This document shows positions 1-7,537 of a DNA stretch of 64,000 bases, piece after piece. The stretch's first letter is position 1. The number at the start of each line of letters is the position of its first letter. This stretch comes from Microterricola pindariensis (GTDB lineage Bacteria; Actinomycetota; Actinomycetes; Actinomycetales; Microbacteriaceae). The notes under the pieces were generated by a model that worked only from the letters and a program-made list of their open reading frames with translations, was not told where the DNA came from and did not search any database. Made by a program: the position numbers and the translations under genes. The stretch is taken from positions 26,116 through 90,115 of the forward strand of contig NZ_MPZN01000006.1 in NCBI RefSeq assembly GCF_002936985.1, in the 5' to 3' direction.

Positions 1-442
1 GGGCGTCGGCCGTCGTCGGCAGCACGGCGGTCGTCGCCACGGAGAGCTGGATCGGCACGATCACCGCCGAGGAGTCGGCACTGATGTTCGCCGTCGACGA
101 CGAGCCGTAGGGCACGGTGGCCGAGGACACCTGCGGGATCGCGGCGATCGTGGCCGCGGCAGCTGTGACGGCCGCCTCGAACCCGGCATCGGTGACGCTG
201 CCGCCGTCCGGGGCGACCGCGATGAGCTGGGCGGAGCTGCCGCTCACCTGAGGGAAGGTGCGGGCGAGCGCGTCGAGGGCGTCCTGGGATTCGGTGCCCG
301 GGATGCTGTAGGTGTTGTCGGTGCCCTGGCCGAGCAGCCCGGCCCCGGCGAACAGCACCGCCAGCGCCACCAGCCAGAGCACGAGCACCCTCCGGTGCAT
401 GCGGAACGCCCAACGGCCAAGGGCGTAGAGGGCAGCAGACAT
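1..442 (-). CDS. MMPL-family (RND-type) transporter, N-terminal part, cut by window start
   Basis: The visible 147 codons start at the ATG at 442-440 and run off the left edge. The N-terminus is a basic stretch (GRWAFRMHRR) followed by one hydrophobic segment at about residues 18-36, then a soluble, Ala/Ser/Thr-rich region (TDNTYSIPG and onwards) of the kind that forms the first extracytoplasmic loop of MmpL/YdfJ exporters. The family moves lipids or drugs across the membrane using the proton gradient; the substrate cannot be told here. No strong ribosome site is seen before this ATG. The family call rests on the N-terminal pattern only. Confidence 0.65.
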   Translation of the reverse strand, partial: MSAALYALGRWAFRMHRRVLVLWLVALAVLFAGAGLLGQGTDNTYSIPGTESQDALDALARTFPQVSGSSAQLIAVAPDGGSVTDAGFEAAVTAAAATIAAIPQVSSATVPYGSSSTANISADSSAVIVPIQLSVATTAVLPTTADA

Positions 443-577
443 GGCGACCGTTTCGGGTAGCAGTCTCGGGGGATTCTCCGGCGGGCTGGTGTCGGACAGG
501 CTACAACTGCTCCGGGCCTCCGGCAAGGGATGCCGCCGGCGGCCGGGCACCCTCCTCCGCTGGGCAACAATGGAAGC

Positions 578-985
578 ATGACGACTCAGCTGAATGACAC
601 CGCACTGCACTTCGTGAGCGAGCGCCACATGGGCATCCTCTCGACGCTCGACCGGCGCGGCGGCATCCACGCGGTGCCCGTTGGCTTCACGGTGGAGGGC
701 GGCGTAGTGCGCATCATCACCTCCGATGCCACGCAGAAGGTGCGCAACATCGAGCGCGGCGAGACGGCCACCGTCGCGCAGGTGCACGAGGGGCGATGGA
801 TCTCGTTCGCCGGCCCGGCCACCATCAATCGCGATGCGGATGCCGTCGCCCACGCGGTCGAGCTCTACGCCGGCCGCTACCGCCAGCCGCGGGTGAACCC
901 GATCCGTGTCGTCATCGAGATCGCCGCCTCGCGCGTCTTGGGCTCAGCCGACCTGTTCGAGCCCCGCGAGCATTCCGCGGCCTGA
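578..985 (+). CDS. PPOX-class (pyridoxamine-phosphate-oxidase-like) F420/FMN-binding protein
   Basis: This is a 135-residue single-domain protein with the split-barrel pattern of the PPOX superfamily. It opens with a short helix and a GILSTLDRRGGIHAVPVGF strand pair, followed by VRIITSDATQKVRNIERG and RWISFAGPA. Actinobacterial members of this size usually bind F420, FMN or haem, and many are annotated as F420-dependent oxidoreductases; the substrate is unknown. The ATG at 578 is preferred over the in-frame ATG at 530 because the 16 extra residues are Pro/Gly-rich and unlike the family N-terminus. It stands alone between a divergent MMPL gene and a diguanylate cyclase. Confidence 0.75.
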   Translation: MTTQLNDTALHFVSERHMGILSTLDRRGGIHAVPVGFTVEGGVVRIITSDATQKVRNIERGETATVAQVHEGRWISFAGPATINRDADAVAHAVELYAGRYRQPRVNPIRVVIEIAASRVLGSADLFEPREHSAA

Positions 986-1032
986 CGGCGCGCTGCCCCA
1001 TGAGGCCGCTCGAACATGGCCAGAATGGAGTG

Positions 1033-2067
1033 ATGGACACTGTTCTTGACCAACTCTCCCGGACGGTCACCGCTGCGAAGACGCTCGAGGATCTGGCCCG
1101 GCCGATGCTCGAGATGCTCGAGGTGGCCACCGGTCTCGAGTCGACCTACCTGACCACGGTTGACCTGGAGGCGGGGGTGCAGAACATCCTGTTCGCCCGC
1201 AATGTCCGCGAGATGCAGATCCCGGAGGGGCTCAGCGTCCCGTGGGCAGACACACTCTGCAAGCGGGCGCTGGACGAGGACAGCTTCTACACCTCGGACG
1301 TGCCCACGCGGTGGGGCGACTCAGAGGCAGCCGCGGCGCTCAACATCCACACCTATGTGAGCACGCCGATCGTGACGGAGAGCGGCGGTCTCTATGGAAC
1401 GCTCTGCGCCGCCAGCGCGATCTCGCAGCCGCTGCAGGCGCAATCGCAGACGATGCTGGAGCTGTTCGCGAAGATGCTCGCCCAACAGGTCGAGCGGGAG
1501 CTGCTGTTCCAGCGTCTGCAGCAGGCCAACAGCGAGCTGGCCTCGCACGCCTCGACGGACGCGCTCACCGGCCTGCCCAATCGGCGGCAGCTGCTCGACG
1601 AGCTGCGCCGCATGCTCGCCCGCGGCTCCCGCGATGAGCGGGACGTGATCGTCGCCTTCATCGACCTCGACGGGTTCAAGGCCGTCAACGACGCATACGG
1701 CCACGATGTCGGCGACGAGTTCCTCTCCAACGTCGCGCGCCAGCTCGGCTCCGCCCTGCGAGAGGGTGACCTGCTGGCCCGGCTCGGCGGCGACGAGTTC
1801 GTCGTGATCGGGGCCGGCCCGGCGTCCGGCGACTCGCAGGCCGCAGCGGATGCCGCCGAGGCGCTCCGCACGCGCCTGACCGACTGCACGACGGCGCGCA
1901 TCGAGCTGGGCATCGGCCCCGTCGACTATGCGGGGGCCAGCGTCGGCGTTGTCGTCGTCGACCCGCTCAGCACAACCGCCGAGGCCGCCCTGCGGCAGGC
2001 GGACGAGGCGATGTACGCCCTCAAGCGCTCGCGGCGGGCTCAGCGCCTGACCCTGCCCGAGCCATAG
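1033..2067 (+). CDS. Diguanylate cyclase with N-terminal GAF domain
   Basis: The 344-residue protein carries a GAF-type sensor domain (about residues 10-165), a short coiled-coil linker rich in Glu, Gln and Leu, and a GGDEF domain (about 175-335). The catalytic motif is intact: RLGGDEF, with GGDEF at residues 252-256. An RxxD inhibition site (REGD, residues 243-246) lies five residues upstream, so product inhibition by c-di-GMP is expected. No membrane segment or signal peptide is visible, so the sensor should read a cytoplasmic ligand. The ATG at 1033 has a GGAG just upstream. The longer reading frame reaching back to 796 overlaps the preceding gene and is unlikely. Confidence 0.88.
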   Translation: MDTVLDQLSRTVTAAKTLEDLARPMLEMLEVATGLESTYLTTVDLEAGVQNILFARNVREMQIPEGLSVPWADTLCKRALDEDSFYTSDVPTRWGDSEAAAALNIHTYVSTPIVTESGGLYGTLCAASAISQPLQAQSQTMLELFAKMLAQQVERELLFQRLQQANSELASHASTDALTGLPNRRQLLDELRRMLARGSRDERDVIVAFIDLDGFKAVNDAYGHDVGDEFLSNVARQLGSALREGDLLARLGGDEFVVIGAGPASGDSQAAADAAEALRTRLTDCTTARIELGIGPVDYAGASVGVVVVDPLSTTAEAALRQADEAMYALKRSRRAQRLTLPEP

Positions 2068-2100
2068 CCCCGCCAGCGAACAGACCCCGCCCGTGAACAG

Positions 2101-3525
2101 CTAGACACCGGAGACGGCGTGCAGCCGGCCGGATGCCACCGCCTCCTCGAACGCGGCGAAGTCGCGCTCGTTCTGCTCGGCGTAGCGTGCGGCGAAGTCG
2201 GCGATCGCCCGGTCGAACACATCGGCAGAACCCAGGTACGCGGCGATGGCGACGCGGTCGCCGGCGCGGGCGTGCGCCCGGGCCAGCGTCTCCCCGCAGA
2301 GGCGGGCGTAGAGCAGGGCGCCCGTCGCATCCATGTTCTCGACATCCGCCGAGCCTTTCCAGTCGTGCAGCTGGCGCACGTAGAAGTCGCGCTCAGTGCC
2401 GTCGAATCCGGGCACCCGCTGCCAGCCGAGGAAGATGTCGCTGGCGCTCTGCATGATGCGCTGGCCGCGCACGACCCGCTCGCCGTGGTGGGAGTACTCG
2501 CTGGCGGGCAGGAAACGCTCCAGCACCGAGGCCTGCGCCTCCTTCGCCTGCAACAGCAGCGGGTCGCCGTCGTCGCGCCCACGCAACAGCAGGATCCAGG
2601 CCCGTGTGCCGACACTGCCGACGCCGACCACCTTGCGGGCCATGTGCAGGTACTCGAACTCGCGCAACGGGTGGTTCTGGTGGGCGAGCGTGCCCTGGTA
2701 TTCGGCGAGCACCCCCTGCATCTGCTCCACCTCATCCGCGTGGCTCCGCCCCGCCGGGGCGAGGTCATCGATCGGCACGATCAGTGGGGGAGCCGGCAGG
2801 ATGCGCAGCTCGCCGTCGACGACCCCGACGAGCTTCGTGAACACGCTCATGCTGTCGCGAGTGAGCGCCTTGGTGAGCACCGCCGTGGTCCGTTTCACCT
2901 GCCTGCTGCCCGCCCGGTCCTCCTCCTGCTCGTGCTTCAGCCAGCGCAGCGCGTCGTCGGCGCTCAGCCGGTCATACCAGGACCGCAACACCGGCGAGGC
3001 GGCGGCCTTCCGCATCCGCTCGCGGTACGCCCGCACCAGGGCCAGCACGGTGTCCCGCCTCTCGGCGCCGCTGAAACCGCGGTGCCGGCCGGCGACCTCG
3101 AAGCTCGCCGCGAGGCGCTTGACGTCCCACTCCCACGGGCCGGGCAGCGTCTCGTCGAAGTCGTTCATGTCGAAGATCAGGGTGCGCTCCGGGGTGCCGA
3201 AGACGCCGAAATTCGACAGGTGCGCGTCGCCGCAGAGCTGCACGATGATGCCGGAATCCGGGGTGCCGGCCAGGTCGGAGGCCATGATCAGCGCCGCCCC
3301 GCGGTAGAAGGTGAACGGCGAGACCGCCATGCGCCCGTAGCGGATGGGCACCAGCTCTGGCGCCCTGTTGAGCGCCTGCTCCTCGAGCAGCGCGACCGGG
3401 TCCGGCCGGCCGGCGCCGGGCGCCCAGTCGGCGTGCGCGGAGCGCGGCGTGCGGCGCCGGGCCTCCCGACCGGCCTCCTGCCGGCGCTGGAACGCCGGGG
3501 AGAGTGTGCCGTCCTTCTCTGCCAT
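2101..3525 (-). CDS. DUF2252 family protein
   Basis: This 474-residue protein has the kinase-like signature of DUF2252: QLCGDAHLSNFG (about residues 96-107), IFDMNDFDE (117-125) and WDVKRLA (133-139), in the order expected for this family. These resemble the HGDxHxxN and DFD motifs of aminoglycoside/choline kinase folds, but no activity is established. The ATG at 3525-3523 directly precedes conserved sequence; 28 further upstream residues are Arg/Ser-rich and less likely. The gene starts 20 bp after the stop of the SHOCT-type gene on the same strand, so the two are probably one transcript. Confidence 0.85.
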   Translation of the reverse strand: MAEKDGTLSPAFQRRQEAGREARRRTPRSAHADWAPGAGRPDPVALLEEQALNRAPELVPIRYGRMAVSPFTFYRGAALIMASDLAGTPDSGIIVQLCGDAHLSNFGVFGTPERTLIFDMNDFDETLPGPWEWDVKRLAASFEVAGRHRGFSGAERRDTVLALVRAYRERMRKAAASPVLRSWYDRLSADDALRWLKHEQEEDRAGSRQVKRTTAVLTKALTRDSMSVFTKLVGVVDGELRILPAPPLIVPIDDLAPAGRSHADEVEQMQGVLAEYQGTLAHQNHPLREFEYLHMARKVVGVGSVGTRAWILLLRGRDDGDPLLLQAKEAQASVLERFLPASEYSHHGERVVRGQRIMQSASDIFLGWQRVPGFDGTERDFYVRQLHDWKGSADVENMDATGALLYARLCGETLARAHARAGDRVAIAAYLGSADVFDRAIADFAARYAEQNERDFAAFEEAVASGRLHAVSGV

Positions 3526-3544
3526 TGTCAGGCCTCGCCCACGC

Positions 3545-3925
3545 TCAGTACCCGCCCATGGCCTTCGCCTTGAGCGCGTCGAACTCACCCGGCGTGATGG
3601 TGCCGGCATCCATCAGTTCCTTCGCCTGGGCGATGTCGGCCGCCGGGGTGCGAGAGGGCTCCGGCTTGGAGTAGTCCTCTGGCACGGGCGCGTTGTCGTA
3701 GCGGGCGCGGGCGGAGCGCTCGTTCATCGACGCACCCCGGGTGATCATGTAGATCAGCGCGGTGACGAACGGCACGAAGATCAGGCAGATGATCCAGAGT
3801 GCCTTCCACCAGCCGTTCAACTCGTGGTCGCGGAACAGGTCGGCGAGGACCCAGAACAGCAGCACCAGGTAGCAGACGAAAACCCATGTCCAGAAGAAGA
3901 ATCCGACGACTCCCCAGAAGTCCAT
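3545..3925 (-). CDS. Small membrane protein with PLDc_N-like helices and C-terminal SHOCT domain
   Basis: A 126-residue protein with two hydrophobic helices (about residues 5-28 and 38-62), joined by a short polar turn with FRDHELNGWWKALW in the style of the phospholipase-D nuclease N-terminal (PLDc_N) family. It ends with a SHOCT-type short helix pair (about 95-125: AKELMDAGTITPGEFDALKAK). SHOCT domains are thought to mediate oligomerisation. The start is the ATG before MDFWG, since the preceding 18 possible residues are polar and would spoil the membrane start. It is the first gene of a probable pair with the DUF2252 gene. Confidence 0.75.
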   Translation of the reverse strand: MDFWGVVGFFFWTWVFVCYLVLLFWVLADLFRDHELNGWWKALWIICLIFVPFVTALIYMITRGASMNERSARARYDNAPVPEDYSKPEPSRTPAADIAQAKELMDAGTITPGEFDALKAKAMGGY

Positions 3926-4127
3926 ATCCGTGGCCTTTCTCTCGAGGCACACCCGCTCGGCCGCGCCGGTGCCAGACACTGTAGGCCCACCCGATTGTGC
4001 TGCGCCTCCCTCAAACTCAATGAGAAATCAGGCCCGGGTCGGGAGTATTGCGCAGCGTCGCACCGAGGTCGATACTGAGCTTGCGGCATCCGGACCTGCC
4101 CGCGCCGCGTGAGGGAGCCGCACGCGC

Positions 4128-5786
4128 ATGAAGAAATGGACCGTCGTTCTCATCCTCGGCAGCGCCCAGTTCGTGATGGTGCTGGACGGCACGGTGATGA
4201 ACGTGTCGATCTCCACGGTCGTCGCCGACCTGGACACCACCGTCACGGCCATGCAGGCGGCGATCACCTTCTACACGCTGACGATGGCCGCCGTCATGTT
4301 GCTGGGCGCGAAGCTCGGCGACGTCTGGGGGCGCCGGCGCGCCTTCGTGATCGGCTCGATCGTCTACGCGATCGGCTCGCTGACGACAGCGCTCAGCCCC
4401 AACATCCAGACGCTCTTCATCGGCTGGTCGATCATCGAGGGCCTCGGGGCGGTGCTCGTGATCCCGGCCATCGCCGCGCTCATCGCCGACAACTACACCG
4501 GCACAGACCGGATCACCGCCTATGCGACGATCGGCGCCGTCTCGGGCGCCGCCGTGGCCGCTGGCCCGCTCATCGGCGGGTTTGTGACGACCTACTTCAG
4601 CTGGCGCTACGTGTTCGTCGCCGAGGTCGTGATCATGGCCATCGTCGTGCTGTTCTCCCGCCGGGTCACCGACTCAACGCCGCCGCGGAAGGTGCACATC
4701 GACGCGCTGAGCGTTCTGCTCTCGGCGTTCGGCCTGATCGGTGTCGTGTTCGGCATGCTGCAGAGCAAGACCTGGGGTTGGGTGACGCCGCTGCACTCGC
4801 CCGTGATCGGCGGCGTGGAGATCGCGCCGCTCGGCATCTCGCTCACCGCGTGGTTCATGCTCGCCGGTGCCGTGCTGCTCTACTACTTCGTGCGCAGGCA
4901 GAAGGCGCTCGTCGCGAAGGGGCTGCCCCCGCTCGTGCACGTGGAGATGTTCAGCATCGTCCGGCTGCGAAGCGGGCTCAGCGTGCTCGGCGCGCAGTAC
5001 GCGATCACCGCCGGGCTCTTCTTCATGGTTCCCGTCTACCTGCAGATGACGCTGGGGCTGGATGCGCTGCAGACCGGCATCAAGATCTTCCCGCTGTCGA
5101 TCGCGCTGATCTTGTTCTCGATCATCGGCACCCGCCTCTCCGCCCGCTGGTCGCCGCGGCGGATCGTGCGCTGGGGGCAGGCGATTCTGGTTGTGAGTGC
5201 CTTCGTGCTGCTGGGCTCGCTCGACATCGACCTGAAGAGCTGGGTGTTCGCGATCGGCATGTTCTCGGCCGGCGCCGGCCTCGGGCTGCTCGCCTCCCAG
5301 CTCGGAAACGTGAACATGTCGGCCGTCAGCGGCAGCGAGTCCAGTGAGGTCGGCGGGCTGCAGGGCGTGTTCCAGAACCTCGGCTCCTCGCTCGGCACCG
5401 CCCTGATCGGCTCGGTGCTGATTGGGGCGCTCGCCACCTCGTTCGCCTCCGGTGTCGCCGACAGCACGCTGCCGGCCGACGTGCGCACCACAGTCACCGA
5501 ACTCACCGAGGGCGGCGTCGCCATCGTCCCCGCCTCGAGCGTCGCGGGCATCGCCGAGAATGCCGGGCTCAGCCCGGCTGACGCCGACACCCTGACCTCG
5601 ATCTACAGCGAGTCGCAGATCAGCTCGCTGCGCACCTCCTTCTTCGCCCTCATCGCCATTGCCGCCTTCTCGCTGCTATTTGCCCGCGGCATCCCGAATG
5701 AGGTGGCGGGGGAGCCCCAGGGCGGGCGGGAGAAGCCTGCCCGGCCCGTGCGGCCCCCGCGACGCGCACGGGGCGGCGGCGCATGA
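4128..5786 (+). CDS. MFS drug exporter, DHA2 (EmrB/QacA, 14-TM) family
   Basis: The 552-residue polytopic protein has the DHA2 landmarks. The family motif LDGTVMNVS lies in the first helix (residues 19-27) and motif A, GDVWGRRR, in the loop after helix 2 (64-71). A further glycine-rich helix (IGAVSGAAVAAGPLIGG) matches antiporter motif C. Length and hydrophobicity fit 14 helices. Members expel drugs and dyes in exchange for protons; the substrate here is unknown. A GAGGGAG ribosome site precedes the ATG. The last codons overlap the start of the next gene (ATGA), so the exporter is probably co-translated with the small membrane protein downstream. No regulator gene is adjacent. Confidence 0.85.
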   Translation: MKKWTVVLILGSAQFVMVLDGTVMNVSISTVVADLDTTVTAMQAAITFYTLTMAAVMLLGAKLGDVWGRRRAFVIGSIVYAIGSLTTALSPNIQTLFIGWSIIEGLGAVLVIPAIAALIADNYTGTDRITAYATIGAVSGAAVAAGPLIGGFVTTYFSWRYVFVAEVVIMAIVVLFSRRVTDSTPPRKVHIDALSVLLSAFGLIGVVFGMLQSKTWGWVTPLHSPVIGGVEIAPLGISLTAWFMLAGAVLLYYFVRRQKALVAKGLPPLVHVEMFSIVRLRSGLSVLGAQYAITAGLFFMVPVYLQMTLGLDALQTGIKIFPLSIALILFSIIGTRLSARWSPRRIVRWGQAILVVSAFVLLGSLDIDLKSWVFAIGMFSAGAGLGLLASQLGNVNMSAVSGSESSEVGGLQGVFQNLGSSLGTALIGSVLIGALATSFASGVADSTLPADVRTTVTELTEGGVAIVPASSVAGIAENAGLSPADADTLTSIYSESQISSLRTSFFALIAIAAFSLLFARGIPNEVAGEPQGGREKPARPVRPPRRARGGGA

Positions 5787-6352
5787 GCGCCGAGCCGCCC
5801 GGCCCGGCCGACCACGCACACGGCCCAGGGAACGACGCCGCGGCGCGCGAGGCTGCGGGCACCGTGCTGGTGCGCGTGCGCTCCGGGCTCATCACCGAGG
5901 AGTCGGTCTACGGGATCGTGCTCGTCAGCGGCATGATCGTCGTCGCCGGCGGCTACGGGGCGACGTCGTGGGAGACGTTCCTCGGCGTGATCGGCACGGT
6001 GATCGTCTTCTGGGCCGCGCACGTCTACGCCGGGACGGTCGCAGGCCACGGCGTGCTCGAGGGGGACGAGACGACCCTGGGTGGGGCATTCCACCGCGCC
6101 GTCGGCCGCTCACTCGGATTCCTGCTGGCGGCGCTGCTGCCCTGCTTTGTGCTGCTGCTCGGCGCACTCAAGGCGATCGACGACTCGGTCGCGATGTGGA
6201 CCGCCCTCTGGCTCGGCGTGGTCGTGCTCGGCGTGCTCGGGTTCAGCGCGTTCACCGTGCGCGGCAGCTCCTGGCCCGTCCGCATCGCCGGGGCGCTGGG
6301 CACTGCGGCGTTCGGGTTCGCCATGATCGCGCTCAAGGCCATCATCCATTAG
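5783..6352 (+). CDS. Small integral membrane protein, unknown function (paralogue of 22092-22628)
   Basis: This 189-residue protein has a polar Ala/Pro-rich head of about 35 residues and then four to five hydrophobic segments. Function is not recognised. Several stretches are shared with the protein at 22092-22628: VYGIVLVSGM against VYGVILVSAM, LGTVIVFW-type GTVIVFWAAH against GTVIVFWIAH, AMWTALWLGVVVLGVLG against AVWAALWVDVVLLGVLG, and the ends ALKAIIH and LLKAFIH. The two are therefore clear paralogues. Its ATG overlaps the stop of the DHA2 exporter, and a DUF998-like membrane gene follows after 41 bp, so the three are likely an operon. Confidence 0.7.
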   Translation: MSAEPPGPADHAHGPGNDAAAREAAGTVLVRVRSGLITEESVYGIVLVSGMIVVAGGYGATSWETFLGVIGTVIVFWAAHVYAGTVAGHGVLEGDETTLGGAFHRAVGRSLGFLLAALLPCFVLLLGALKAIDDSVAMWTALWLGVVVLGVLGFSAFTVRGSSWPVRIAGALGTAAFGFAMIALKAIIH

Positions 6353-6393
6353 CCCCGCCGGCGTGCCGACGGCTTTTCATCGAGGAGGACGAC

Positions 6394-7491
6394 ATGACCC
6401 AGTCGACATCGATCGTGCGCGTGTTCCGGCATCCGGCCGAGAGCAGGGAGTCAGTGGAATCCGTCGCGCTCATGGTGGGCGCAGCCGGCTTCCTGCTCGG
6501 CGCGCTCATCGCGACCCTGTTCTTCTGGGGCGGCGCCGTGCCGATCGCCGGCCCCGGCTCGCTCGGCCAGCTGGTGGCGGTCTGTTCCGCGATCGTCGCG
6601 CTCGCCGTGGTGGTGTGGGCGCGGATGCTGGTGCGCCCGCGCCGCGCCGTGGCGGAGTCCGAACCGCGCCTGCGCTGGTTCGACACCGCCGCTATCGCGC
6701 TGACCTACGCCATGATCGCGCTGCTCGGCTGGGTCGGCGTCGCCGCGGTTCTGGCCGAGAGCTTCGTCGATGCCGTCGTCTTCCCCTTCTCCGCCGCGCT
6801 GCTGGCCGGGGTCGGGGTGGCCCTGACCGCCTACGTGGTCTTTCTCTCGGCGGTGCACCTCACCCCCATCCATCTCTCGCTCGTTCTGGCGCTGTTCCTC
6901 GTGGTCGGGATGCTGACCAGCATGCTGAGCGCCGCCGACCCGCACTGGTGGCAGAAGAACCTGAGCTCGCTCGGCATGACGGACGACCTCTCGGCGCGCG
7001 CGTTCAACCTCACCCTGATCATCGCCGGTGCTCTCGTGACGACGATCGCGAACTTCGCGACCGCGTCGCTGCCCGCCGACACGGACGAGGAGCGCCGGCA
7101 CCGCCGCTTCGTGCGGGTGGCCCTCATGCTGATTGGGGTCCTGCTGGCCTGCGTCGGCATCTTCCCCGTGGATGAGTCCCTGCAGTTGCACAACCTCTCG
7201 GCGACCGGGATGGCCATCGTCTACGTCACACTCGTGCTGCGGCTGCGCACGCTGATTCCGAGCACGCCTCGGGTGTTCCTGCTCGTCGGCTACGTCTTCG
7301 TCGGCGTGATCGTGCTGCTCGCCGTGCTCTTCATCACGGGCTACTACAACCTCACCGCCGTTGAGCTGGTGCTGGCGGTGCTCGTGTTCAGCTGGCTCAT
7401 CGTGTTCATGCGCAACCAGGGGCTGTCCCCGCAGCAGCCGCCCCCGGCCGGCGCGGCCAGCGCGGCGCCCTCGACGACGGGCGTCGCCTGA
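6394..7491 (+). CDS. Multi-pass membrane protein, DUF998-like
   Basis: The 365-residue product has about ten hydrophobic helices and short Pro/Ala-rich tail. The middle holds NLSSLGMTDDLSARAFN followed by a helix LIIAGALVTT, the kind of pattern seen in DUF998 proteins, where a loop carries an N..S.LG motif before the next helix. Function is not known. The start is the ATG at 6394, eight bases after a strong CGAGGAGG ribosome site; longer in-frame readings overlap the previous gene. It closes a likely three-gene membrane-protein operon begun by the DHA2 exporter. Confidence 0.65.
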   Translation: MTQSTSIVRVFRHPAESRESVESVALMVGAAGFLLGALIATLFFWGGAVPIAGPGSLGQLVAVCSAIVALAVVVWARMLVRPRRAVAESEPRLRWFDTAAIALTYAMIALLGWVGVAAVLAESFVDAVVFPFSAALLAGVGVALTAYVVFLSAVHLTPIHLSLVLALFLVVGMLTSMLSAADPHWWQKNLSSLGMTDDLSARAFNLTLIIAGALVTTIANFATASLPADTDEERRHRRFVRVALMLIGVLLACVGIFPVDESLQLHNLSATGMAIVYVTLVLRLRTLIPSTPRVFLLVGYVFVGVIVLLAVLFITGYYNLTAVELVLAVLVFSWLIVFMRNQGLSPQQPPPAGAASAAPSTTGVA

Positions 7492-7537
7492 CGGCGTCCG
7501 TCGTCCTGAGCGGCGCGGCGCGGGGGCTGCGGCCGGG

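Noticed and set aside
2119..3573. Plus-strand reading of about 484 codons opposite the DUF2252 gene
   Set aside because: It lacks motifs and has shadow-type composition, while the minus strand carries clear DUF2252 signatures.
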